Shown here piece by piece: positions 33,760 to 45,792 of a stretch of 64,000 nucleotides of DNA. Every line of letters begins with the position of its first letter. Position 1 is the first letter of the stretch. Position numbers and translations under genes: made by a program. Location: the NCBI GenBank assembly GCA_022432975.1, contig CM039503.1:50881259-50945258 (forward strand), read 5' to 3'. The notes beneath the pieces were generated by a model that was given only the letters and a program-made list of their open reading frames with translations, did not search any database and was not told where the DNA came from. This DNA comes from Begonia masoniana. Taxonomy: Eukaryota > Streptophyta > Magnoliopsida > Cucurbitales > Begoniaceae.

Positions 33760-34955
33760 GTTGCAGTGTTGGATTTGGGGGGATATTTCTTGTGATATTT
33801 TCATGGTGGTTGTTCAGACTACTGCAAAGAAGAAGAATGAAGAAACAAAAAGAGATGTTCTTCAAAAGAAATGGAGGTTTATTGCTTCAACAACTCACTA
33901 CAATCGAGACCGGCATCAAAAAATCGAGAATGTTTTCCGCAGAAGAGCTGATGAAGGCCACAGATCAATACAACGAGAATCGAATTCTAGGGAAAGGAGG
34001 CCAAGGGACCGTCTTCAAAGGGATGATGACGGACGGACAGATTGTTGCCGTTAAAAAGTCGAAGATCGAAAACAACAGCCTCCTCGAGCAGTTCATCAAC
34101 GAGGTTGTCATCTTGTCTCAAATCAACCATAGGAATGTCGTCAAGCTCCTAGGGTTTTGTTTGGAAAGCGAAGTTCCTCTTCTTGTCTACGAGTTCATTC
34201 AAAATGGAACTCTATTCCAGCATTTGCACGAGCCCAACGAGGACTTCCCATTTACATGGAACATGCGACTGAGAATCTCGGTCGAGATCGCATCCGCTCT
34301 TTCCTACCTCCACTCGGCTGCCTCAATCCCGATATATCACCGAGATATCAAGTCGACCAACATTCTCCTAGACGAAAAATACGTCGCGAAAGTTTCCGAT
34401 TTCGGAGCGTCGAAATCTTTTGCGGTTGATCAAACCCACATGACGACTAAAGTACAAGGAACTTTCGGGTATCTAGACCCCGAATACTTCCAATCAAATC
34501 AGTTGACAGAAAAGAGCGACGTATACAGCTTCGGTGTTGTTTTGACCGAGCTTCTAACGGGGCAGAAGCCAATATCGTCGACGAGATCGGAAGAAGAAAA
34601 GAACTTAACTGCAATGTTCCTAAGATTCATGAAGGAGGATCGTCTTAAGGAGATTCTCGATCCGAAAATATCGAAAGACGGGAAGGAAGAAGCGATGTTG
34701 TCGGTCGGGAAGCTTGCGAAAAGGTGTCTGAATTTGAACGGAAAGAAGAGACCGACCATGAAAGAAGTTGCAGTCGAGTTGGAAATGATTAGATCTCAAA
34801 TTACAGTGGTTGAAAGAAAAGAAAATGGTGATCGGATTGAGGATGAAGACGAATATGGTGTGGTTGAAATACGCGTGGATGCAGGAAGCAAGGAAACTGG
34901 GGCAACCTCCATTTCAGCACATTCTGATTCACACCCATTACTGTTCAGTGACTAA
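33760..34955 (+). CDS. WAK-A kinase exon (membrane span plus complete kinase), fragment of the broken gene
   Basis: 1196 bp open after the acceptor TGTGCAG. The order is: hydrophobic span [18 protein letters not shown], basic stop-transfer [11 protein letters not shown], glycine loop [11 protein letters not shown], lysine in VAVKKSK, catalytic loop [19 protein letters not shown], and activation-segment end [11 protein letters not shown]. All residues needed for phosphotransfer are present. Differences from WAK-B are few and concentrated outside the core and in the last 50 residues, as expected if the domain was under selection until recently. The first in-frame ATG within the exon is 33837. 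Confidence 0.8.
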
Positions 34956-35410
34956 AACATTATTAGTAGTTTGGATTTTTTTTAAAAAAAATTTATCTTA
35001 TTATTGTCGTGCTTGAAAATCTATTAAATTAATAAATAATGTTAAGTTTATTTTCTTATTCTCAGCTCATAACGTGTCAAAATTTAATTAATATAATCAA
35101 TTTAATAAATTATTAAAATAAATCATTGATATGTCATGAAAATAAAGCGTACACTAATTTAATAAATCAATTATTGTCGATAATTAATTTTACAAATATA
35201 TTTTAAGCAAAGTGATTTGTGTTTCGTTCTAACAGCCATGAAGGATAGTCCCTGTAAGCTTAATTGGACCTCAAAAACCTCCATTGTTGACAGAGCTTCT
35301 ATACCGTAGACAATACAATATACCTTTCAATCTATCCGTAATAGTTTGAAGAACATAACTTTTGGAATTCCTTATAGATGTTCAGTTTGAACGAAAGCTA
35401 AAATGGGGTT
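34956..35410. other. Tail-to-tail spacer between WAK-A and the dikinase fragment
   Basis: 455 bp, AT-rich, with no coding sequence. The 3' ends of both genes face each other. The last 200 bases match block B (49765-49964) closely, while the middle has diverged. Confidence 0.6.
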
Positions 35411-38296
35411 TTACAGTGGTTGCGGACGGGTCTGGACGATGAAGATATCTTTGCCGACGACACATCCTTCGACGTCCTGGGCACAACCAAACTTCTGTTC
35501 GAGAAAAAAACCGACCGCCGACAGACGCTGACCAAGTTGATGGCGAAAGATGGGATCTACAGTCAATGGTTTCTTACTGTAATCGACCGTCAACCGGATC
35601 ACTTCACCATCCGCGGGACCTGATCCTAAAACCACCAGTTCCTCACTGAAGTTTGCAAATAATAGGGTTCGAACGAGGCCGTCAAATTTCCCAGACGACA
35701 AACGCCAGGGTGTTCCACGAGTGCCGGAAGCCAGAGTTTCGCCGAGTCCGGAAGCAATCTCGGCCTCAATGGATTTGTTATCTCGGTCGGTTGGGCTGAG
35801 AGTGTGTAACACAAAGGATAAGTCCGGTGAGAGCATTTCTTGAACCAGAACTGCCATTGAAGCTTCATTTTGAGGTACTCCGGAAGCTCGGCGACTCAGA
35901 ACCGCTCTACGAGTATATAATGAAGCCCATACACGACTAACGGCATTTCCAAACACTACCGGATTTGAAGGACTGACATTAGGAATCGATTCGTAAAGTC
36001 CAGCTGCAGACATTCCAGCCAGATCTTCGACATTAGCACTAGATCGAACGATTAACCGTGCTTTGCCGGAAAATATTCTCCCTAAGCTATCGATGATCTG
36101 CTTTGGAACCTGGAGAGATGATATCAGTTCCTGGAGGTTGGAGCAGAGTTTATCGAGCTCACCGCCTTCGAGCTTGGCCATTTCTACCTGGTCCATTAAA
36201 GACTTGAAAGATTCCATTGATCCGCTCTGCTCTACCGCCATTTCCATGGAGCCAAAATGGAATCACTGCTCCTTTAGGGACACCAAATGATGCCGGGACC
36301 CCATGTTCGCTATAAACTGCAATCACATCAGAGATTAGTATAAGAGCATTAAACTGAGTTGATCGCAAAAATTAAGCCTTCTTAGCTAGGATCACCATCA
36401 AAATAATCGCATTTTTGTCACATTATCTTCTCTCTCGGTGATTTTCACGTAGAAACAACTATTGATAGAACTATTTTGATGATTTTCAGATAGAAACAAG
36501 TTGGAAAAATCGATGCAAAAAGCAATTTTGGTGACTTGTTTTTCTCTAAAGACCACGTGACAAAAAAAATGTGATTTCTTTAATGATAACCCTGACCACA
36601 CCGACTTAATTGCTAACGATCCTAAATTAAGATGATCATTTGCCTAAAAAAAGTATCAATATCTAATTTGAAAACTACTCTAGCAGTAAGGAAAATATTT
36701 GGCTTTTAGGGATTACTTTTTTGGGAAAGTGCTGCCAAAGATGCCAAACGACTACAAGCAGCAGCCTTGGCACCGGAAATCTGTGCATCTGCATCTGCAA
36801 GTAACATGACACCTCCAGCAGGCACGCCCTTGACAGAGATCTTGAAATAACAAAAATTCAATAAAAATATTAAAACGCTAAAAATCATAATCACATAATC
36901 ATAAAAGTATGTTTTGAAATGACACATAAATCTCTAAAACTAAACAATTCAATGTAAAGTGAATCATCCATCTATTTTTACAATAATTTACTCGGGTCGT
37001 CTCCCTCTGAATGGATGAGAGAGAGAGAGAGAAATGACCAAGTTCATATGACCTGAAATAAAATTTACCTGACCGGAGTAAGGAGCTTTAACAGATGATC
37101 GGAGAGGATCAACCAGCCCAGAAGACTCGATTCCAGATGAATTAGCAGCTGAAAGATTTGTTGCAGAATTATCAGTGTTCTTATCGGGTAACGAAACCAA
37201 ATTAACAGCCGTCGAGGATGCTTCCAACCTGCATAAACTCCAAAGGTAGGATCCGTTTAAATATGAAAGAGAACTCAATAGTGAGGCTAGTTTTTCAAAA
37301 CAAAATCACAAAGAAAACGTGTAAATGACCTCACAAATTGTCCACTAAGTTTCTTAATATCAGCAACTCTGTCATCGTCTTCACAAGTCACAAAAACAAC
37401 TTTCTCCTGTACAACCCATTGAGATCATTATTCTTCAAATTTATAAACAAATATTAAATTCATATAAAAAAAAAAAGGACTTGCTTGTCTAGCCCGAACA
37501 CCCAGATGAGATAAGTGAGGGAGCTCTTGTAGAAGTACAATGCCCACTATGTTACTTCCAGCAGCTATTACCTGTTGAACTGCTTCTAAGATAAGAAACA
37601 AACTTTGTATTGAAAAACTAAAATGTAGGAAAATTAAAGCCTAGCAAATTGCTTTTGTTGCGTAACGAACCCGAATAGCATGAAGAACAACCACGAATCT
37701 AGCAACAATGCTAAAAGATTCAGAAATAAACCCTAAATCTAACCACAAATCTGAACAATACCATAGACCTGGAACCCTAAAATCTCTCTAAACAAGACGC
37801 AACAACAGCATTCACATCGACAATTCATGCTCTCCACTTTTCTCCCTATATAGTCAAGCAAACTCCCTCACAACAATAACTAACTCTGCCACATCACCCT
37901 TTTAAGTTCCTAATCTACCCTCACTTCTTCTGGTAGTATTTCATTCTCAACAGCTTTGTCCCTCCAACTGAAAAGTGCAAACAACAATCTAAACTGTTTA
38001 CTAGTCGTACATGTTCATTTTGCAACAGCTAACCTAAGATTATCCCACAAAGCACCACACTGTCACAAAATGTCCTAAAAAAGATCAACATTAGGACTTC
38101 ATCAATTCTTAGAGAATGTCTACGATGCTAAAATTCTATTTGAAAATGTATAATTGTTTAAACGCATCGCACAACTTCCAGCTATTTCAACGGAATTAAA
38201 AATAAGTAAAACCTCCTCATCTCCATCAGCTTTGTCAACCATGAGTATGATAGGTCCTTCAGATGCTGGTAGAGACCCAGGGGTAATGCTCTCCAC
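35411..38296 (-). pseudogene. PWD: Phosphoglucan, water dikinase C-terminal fragment (copy A)
   Basis: Six minus-strand exons join in one frame: 38296-38213, 37571-37485, 37406-37330, 37228-37069, 36840-36717 and 36316-35411. They read [72 protein letters not shown] and [20 protein letters not shown], ending VQTRPQPL. This is the nucleotide-binding C-terminus of the plastid starch-phosphorylating enzyme PWD (GWD3). The phosphohistidine region, starch-binding domain and transit peptide are absent upstream. An extra T after the codons for VIPF (about 36257) shifts the frame in the last exon. The donor of the 37485 exon is GC (CAA|GCAAGT). Truncation plus frameshift make it a pseudogene. Confidence 0.88.
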
Positions 38297-40580
38297 CTGA
38301 AAACAAAATTACAATTATTTACAAATATAAGAAGGATATAGATTATACAAAGAGGCAGATTAAAAATAAATGCAACAATTGATTCATGTTGTAGCGTGTA
38401 GGCCGTGGAAGTTTAATCAAGGAAACTTCTGCTCCACGTTTGCTTGAGTTTATCTAGATAGAGGAATCTCTTTTCTTCAATATGGTTTAACAGACAATTA
38501 AAAACCAAATGTAAAATAAAAGGATAGAGTACAAATTAAATCATCAACTTTGAAGATCTGTTCAACTTAAATTTTAAACTTTATCTGTGATTTGTTCAAC
38601 TTAAACGCTGAACTTTTTTTCTTTAAATAAAAATGAACTTTGAACTTTACACCGCGAAAAAATTACACCTTACATAGTTTTGCTCGATCGTAACCAAACT
38701 GAACCGCCAACAAGCCCTTGACCTCCTATTCTCTATTATATTAGTTAAGGGCGCAATGAACTTTAATTGTAAAAAGGTATGAAGATCGGAATATTATAAT
38801 ATTTATATATTTTTAAAAATTACAAAAAACGAACAAAACCAAGTTTAAACCAACTAAAACCGACCCAAAACCGAGCCCAAACCAACTCCAACCAAGTCCA
38901 ATTCTATGTCAATGTCAATGTCTAAACATGCATGTTCAAATATCGAAAACATGTAATAGAATAATAAAACAATAATACGAAAATAACATAGATTTTGTGA
39001 TGTAGGACCGTAGCCAAAACGTTGAAAACGCGGTATTTTCATTTACTTCGATTCCGAGAGGTTAGGGTTTATCAAAATTTTCTAATATTCGAATAATATC
39101 ATGCTTAAACAAAACCTTGGTGTCAAATTCCCACTTAAGTAACTTCAATTTCAGAAGAATTTAAACAGAATTTTCTTACGTGTGGTCTTAGGTCAGATCG
39201 GGTCGAAATTTAGATTGGTTTGGATGACTTTCAGAATTTTACTATCAAAATAAAATATTGGATATTAATTTTCCACTTTAATAAATCCATTTCAAAAGGA
39301 TTTAGACAGAAATTCCTTACTAGTAAAATTTTAGCTAGTTCGGTATGATTCGAGACAGAATTTGGGTCGGGTCTGGTTCAGTTGGACAGGATCTGGTTCG
39401 GCTGGACCTATTCGATGTGCTGGGCCGCTTTGGTTGGACTTAAGTGAACTAGTTGGATCTGGTCTTTTAAAAGAACCCAGTCTCTCAGACTTCGTCCTTT
39501 GCCCGTTTGAGTTCTGTCAAGAGAAAGGGAGAGTGAAACAGAGAGAGTTACAGAGCGAGAGAGTTAAGGACAACGAGAAAGAAATCTTACACCGCTAATG
39601 GGAGTTCGCTTGATCTGAAGAAGTTTCTCGTTGTCGCAAAGTGAAGCTCGGTTTAGAGGGATTTCGTCGCGTCGTAGAGGCTCGCTGCATCGGAGACTGA
39701 AGTGATTAATCTTCTCTGTTTGAAATACTTGAAGGGAGAGAGAGAGAGCTGGTGTGATTTCCTCCATCACCGAGACTCTCTATTTATAGGAGAGGCTCGT
39801 AACTCCGCACCTCCGAGAAATCCGAGTTCAGCTCAGATTTCTCAAGCGGTGAATTTATCAGCTTGGATTTTTTGAGCTGATGAATCTGATCTTCATCTGT
39901 TTCTGGACAATTTCCAGACTAAATTCATCTGTTCAGCGTCAGATTTTCAGAGGAGAAATCTGACTGTTTTTCTGAAAATTCGAGTTCAGCTCAGATTTGC
40001 TGAGCTGCAAATCCGAACTTCTTCTATTCTTGAACGGTTTTCAGGCTAGGTTCATTCAAATTTTTCTTGATTTTTATTTGATTTTTCAGATAAGAAATCT
40101 GAGATTAAGTTAATGACTTTGTTGATTTGGTGAAATTTTGAATTTTGAAATTAAATTATTGAATTGAACCCTAAACTGTTACAGAATATGAGGTCGGTGC
40201 TTTAAATTTTCATGTTATAATCCAATTCCATCTGCAAATGGATTGCTCTTTGGATATTTGCTTGGTTAAAGAATGATGTAATTGAATGGTGAGATTTGCA
40301 TAACAACAATGGAACGATTACTAGTTTTTTAAGGGCTTTTTTTTTTTTTTGCAACAGGCAACACTCTCAAGAAGTTTTTAATGATCAAATGTACCTGGAA
40401 ACAAGTATAGTTGCAAACAATGAAGTGCTTCAATCGAAAATAATTCATTTCAATGGCTGTTTGATTAATTAATTTAGTTGTTTATTCTTGTGTTCATGCT
40501 AGGTGTTCTTTACGTTTTATACTTTGTAAAGCTTGCATCACATTGATTATTAAACATCAATTTATGTCTCAAAATCTCTA
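38297..40580. other. Non-coding sequence between the dikinase and desaturase fragments
   Basis: No gene is supported. The region to about 39980 is shared with block B (51946-53426 and 63754-64000). It includes a CCAACC-rich stretch (38835-38905), a GGTTCGG/GGATCTGGTT-rich stretch (39180-39470), a GA-rich tract (39525-39600), and repeats of GAGTTCAGCTCAGATTT with TCATCTGTT words (39825-40025). The site TGAAG at 39730-39734 is the undisturbed target of the block B retrotransposon. Confidence 0.55.
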
Positions 40581-42177
<1,597 letters not shown>

Positions 42178-43372
42178 GAAAGTTGTTGAAGAAAACAATG
42201 TTCACTGTGAAAATGGTTAGATAATTAGTTGGTTTTGTCCTTTCTGATGAGAATCATTTTCATATTCTTGTTTTGCTTGTGTTATGGACATCTTGCTGCT
42301 TGTAGATAAGGAATTTTTTTCTAAATCAATCTGTATTGTTTACATATGTTTCGATCTAAAGATTAAATGCTTATGTTTACCATTCATAATGATCAACGAC
42401 TCAGTATCTGAATTACCGTATTACATCGCACCTCGCAAAAACATCATCATGCATCAAACTTTTCACTCAAATTCAGTAGTTATGACTAGCTTCTGTTTTC
42501 ATACATTCAAAAATTCATTCTTTTCAACCCAATCCATGCATTTCCAACTACTTTGGATTCTCAGTTTTAGATCCTGGTGCAAAACTACAGTTATTGGTAG
42601 AATTTGACTGTCTTAATTTTATTTTGGTCTGACTAGAAGAAGCATTCACAATTCAACTGAACTAGATATTCAAATTACGGCTATTTTCAGAGATCTGTTG
42701 TGAAAGCGGAAGAATCGGGTTGACAGGGCCGGAAGGCACAATCCCCTCGCCGTGAATCATATTTACTTGGTAATTTTTTTCTTGTAGGGTCTAAGGTGTT
42801 GCTTATTTATCGCATAAGAAGCTCTCCTCCGTAATTTCTTTTTTACATAGTGAATTTTCTTATATGTAATCTTTTTGTAGTTGCCATAGATACTTCCACC
42901 CATTACTAAGTCGTAATGCCCATCAAGATGAAAGATAGTAGTAATATTTGGAGCCATCTTAGACACGGAAATGGAAAATAATTTATTTTACACTTTGATC
43001 TTATCTTATGACGTGATGATTACATGTCGCTCATTAATTGATATAAGAATTAAGAAAAATTATAAATATCAAAAGAACACATCAATTGAACTCATCTCCA
43101 CTTCATGATATAAAATTAAAACGTAGAATTAAAAGTTAAAACATAATATTACTCGAGACTAAGTTTGAATAATCACAACTTCTTCTCTAATTTACACGTG
43201 GCTCTGGGTTGACAATTGCAAAAAATATTAAAAGATTAGAACAACTAGGGAGTACTAAATTTTGGAAGTTGAATTAAAAAAATAATTAATCAAAGTCAAA
43301 ATTCCAAAAAGCGATCAAGAAAATGCTAGCTGTTACGTCTGTGCATGCATGCAAGAAATTGGGAAATAAAAA
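42178..43372. other. Intergenic, nothing recognised
   Basis: AT-rich with no open frame that matches a family. A short minus-strand frame near 42960 (HLDGHYD) faintly recalls copia gag but is too short to call. Confidence 0.4.
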
Positions 43373-44149
43373 GGGAAATTACCAAAAACAACCACCAACT
43401 ATCAGTTTTTTTCGATTCCAACCACAAACAAAATTTTTTAACAATTAAAACCATCACCTATTGAAAATTTGCCAAAAACGACCACGCCGGACGGACGCAA
43501 AAAAACTCCGTCCGTCCGGACTGTTTTTCCGGACGGACTCAACTTTTTTGTGTCTGTCCGGGGGTACTGTTCACGTGAACAGTACCCGATTTACGTTCGT
43601 TTTTCTCTGTTTTATAAATTAATTTTTAAAAAATACTAAACGATATTGGATTTACTTAAAATTTTTATCACATATTCCCAACGTTATGAGAAGATAATCT
43701 GAAAATGTTCGTGATTTTACAATACTTATATGATTTATTATAATTTTTTTACGTCTGTTTTATAAAATAATTTACTAAAATTATAATAAATCGTACAAGT
43801 GTTAGAAAATCACAACAATTTTCAGATTATCTTCTCATAACGTTGGAAATATGTGATAAAAATTTTAAGTAAATCCACTATCGTTTAGTATTTTTTAAAA
43901 ATTAATTTATAAAACAGAGAAAAACGAACGTAAATCGGGTACTGTTCACGTGAACAGTACCCCGAAATGACGCACAAAAGTTGAGTCCGTCCGGACTGTT
44001 TTCCGGACGGACGGAGTTTTTTTGCGTCCGTCCGGCGTGGTCGTTTTTGGCAGATTTTCAATAGGTGATGGTTTTAATTGTTAAAAAATTTTGTTTGTGG
44101 TTGGAATCGAAAAAAACCGATAGTTGGTGGTTGTTTTTGGTAATTTCCC
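43373..44149. mobile_element. Fold-back (Mutator-type) element, 777 bp, near-perfect palindrome
   Basis: Begins GGGAAATTACCAAAAACAAC and ends with its inverse. The arms are about 370 bp each and leave only a short loop near 43745-43760. An exact 9-bp TSD AAATAAAAA (43364-43372 and 44150-44158) fits Mutator-type insertion. Each arm carries a GTCCGTCCGGACTG-containing sub-hairpin and a 26-bp perfect palindrome centred on TCACGTGA (43562-43587 and 43937-43962). No protein is encoded. A transcript would form a long double-stranded hairpin. Confidence 0.92.
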
Positions 44150-44350
44150 AAATAAAAAAGTCCAACTGTCGTTTTCCTTGGACAGAAAGCCATGCAAGAA
44201 CGTCCATCTTTTAATGCAAATTGTTCGATCAATCTGACCACATTCACTCCCTACACGTTTTTCGAAGTGCTCTATCGCAATTCATGGCGAAAAAAATGAA
44301 ATCTATGTAACCCAGATGAGATTATGACTGGGTTTTGTTGGATGAAAGGC

Positions 44351-44358
44351 TATATAAA
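44351..44358 (+). promoter_or_regulatory. TATA box of the RTFL gene
   Basis: TATATAAA, 34 bases before the first ATG. The usual spacing would put the transcription start within a few bases of that ATG, giving an unusually short leader or use of the second ATG at 44391. Confidence 0.6.
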
Positions 44359-44384
44359 GCTTCATCTTCTTCTGCAGAGCAAGC

Positions 44385-44585
44385 ATGGCTATGGCTGCTG
44401 CCGACGATCAACTCAGGGGAGAGAGTGAGTGGGTTTACAGAAACTGTGAGAAGAGAAGGAGAAAGAGCAGCCATGGATTTACCTCCAAGTGTGCTTCCTT
44501 AGTGAAAGAGCAAAGAGCTAGGGTTTATCTTCTTCGTCGCTGTGTTACCCTGCTCTTGTGCTGGTACATTCATGGAGATGACTAA
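44385..44585 (+). CDS. ROTUNDIFOLIA-like / DEVIL (RTFL/DVL) small polypeptide
   Basis: 66 codons, one exon. The C-terminal half is the RTFL/DVL domain: KCASLVKEQRARVYLLRRC, then VTLLLCW (residues about 36-60). It has the family's KC...VKEQRAR...RRCV..L.CW pattern. Position RAR-V-Y usually has phenylalanine. The N-terminal half is polar and basic (EKRRRKSS), as is usual. These plant peptides sit at membranes and restrict cell proliferation along organ axes when overproduced. Start: ATG 44385, or ATG 44391 two codons later. The gene lies between the fold-back element and WAK-B. No copy is seen upstream of WAK-A, so it may lie just outside the duplicated unit. Only the conserved domain makes this small frame credible. 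Confidence 0.88.
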   Translation: MAMAAADDQLRGESEWVYRNCEKRRRKSSHGFTSKCASLVKEQRARVYLLRRCVTLLLCWYIHGDD

Positions 44586-45792
44586 AAACACTTGTTTCTC
44601 TCTCTCTCTCTCACTCATCTCTATGGTACTGTTTCTCTGTGTTTTTTTGCCCATTGGGGTTAAATTCCAAATGGGTTTTACAATTGTTAGTAAGATTTCG
44701 AAATTTTTGACGTCGGTTTCGGAAATTGTCGTTAATAAAAACGTTGGAGGTTGGCCAGTTCTCGACAGCGACATGTCATGTAAAGTTGATAAATTATTGC
44801 GACAAAGTAGATTCGCTCTTTCTTTATACTTTATTAAAACATTATCATAAAAAAAAAAGGTAATTAATCATACACTAAAAAGCACTTAATATATTTAGAT
44901 GTAATAAAACATTTAATACATAGAATTAATAAAATGAATGACACGAGAACTCCTAACTCGGTCACAAAATTTAGCTCAGCTCAATAATAGAAGTTTCCAC
45001 CAAACGAACAATCGAATAGACCAAACGAACAATCGATTGACATGACGTGTGTGTTTACTTTAATAAAAAAAAAGCTGACTGCAGCGTGCAAACTGATGCA
45101 GAAAGCTTATAAGTTGAGGACAGATATTATTTGTATTAATTATTTTTTCTCAAAACCTACTAAATGAATACTTCTAAAGAGTGGAATGGCCTACAGTCTA
45201 AAAAATGCAATAAATGAGAAAAGGGACTCCAAAACTAGGGGTAATGCTCTAACAAGAGATTCATTACAATTAACCTAACTAATTAAAATAAATTAATTAA
45301 TTACTTACCGAAATCATAATTAAGAGGGAAAAATAAAAGACAACAGTCAACCAAAGGAAAACCTATAGCTAAAGCTGATCTTCGGCCGTCATCGTCTTAA
45401 AAAAGACCAATTAGTTGAACCCTAATTTTCTGTCAGTTTATATAAAATTAAAACAATGGAGTTTTGGAATGGAACTACTATCATCATATTAAAATAATAA
45501 TTAAAAAAACATTGTACAATAATAAAGAAATCATTCTTCACTGATTTTCAGTGTTCATTCCTTTACCTAAAAAGAAGCAGCAGGTGTTCATAGGCAGTTG
45601 GTGAAAGCTAAACGACAAAGGACATAAAGTCAATCTATCCTTTTTCCAAGGGGCCGCTACACCAGACGCAGACGAAGACGAAGTGTGTATTTTAGGAGAC
45701 GTGGTCAAACAGAATAGTTGGTGTGTTGTTCGGGTCTCTTACCACTTCTTTCAGGTTTTGAGGTTGTTCAGGTTATTCCGAGAGGTGGAGGC

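Larger units (their letters stand above)
27891..34955 (+). pseudogene. WAK-A: wall-associated-kinase-like gene with a truncated ectodomain exon
   Basis: Paralogue of the gene at 45793. Exon 1 keeps the first eight or nine codons, then joins directly to the last EGF-like part (27931-28020). A deletion of about 730 bp removed the galacturonan-binding domain, and a lost base in GGTAGGAGTTT also shifts the frame, so the start codon leads to a stop at about 27970. Intron 1 holds a 4.17-kb retrotransposon (28228-32397). Exon 2 (33073-33228, second EGF-like module) and exon 3 (33760-34955, membrane span plus kinase) are open with correct splice sites. As a receptor it is broken. A shorter transcript could still give a membrane-anchored kinase without a sensor, which is speculative. 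Confidence 0.88.
26631..39977. repeat. Duplication block A
   Basis: Homologous in order to 44891-53426 plus 63754-64000: WAK-like gene (plus strand), phosphoglucan water dikinase fragment (minus strand), then shared non-coding sequence. Block B continues past the window edge, so the true right end of the repeat is unknown. The two WAK kinase exons give proteins differing at about 21 of 387 residues. Confidence 0.85.

Noticed and set aside
39362..39598. Frame present in both duplication blocks (also 53054-53290)
   Set aside because: Built from GGTTCGG-type repeats and a GA-rich tract. Both copies are kept only because the blocks are recent duplicates.
42763..42966. Minus-strand frame with HLDGHYD, reminiscent of copia gag
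   Set aside because: Only about seven residues resemble the family and the rest does not continue the match.
44542..44850. 102-codon frame overlapping the RTFL 3' end
   Set aside because: Starts inside the RTFL coding region in another frame, with no domain; most likely 3' untranslated sequence.
45718..45792. Upstream extension of the WAK-B frame before ATG 45793
   Set aside because: It contains no in-frame ATG, and starting at 45793 places a signal peptide correctly at the N-terminus.
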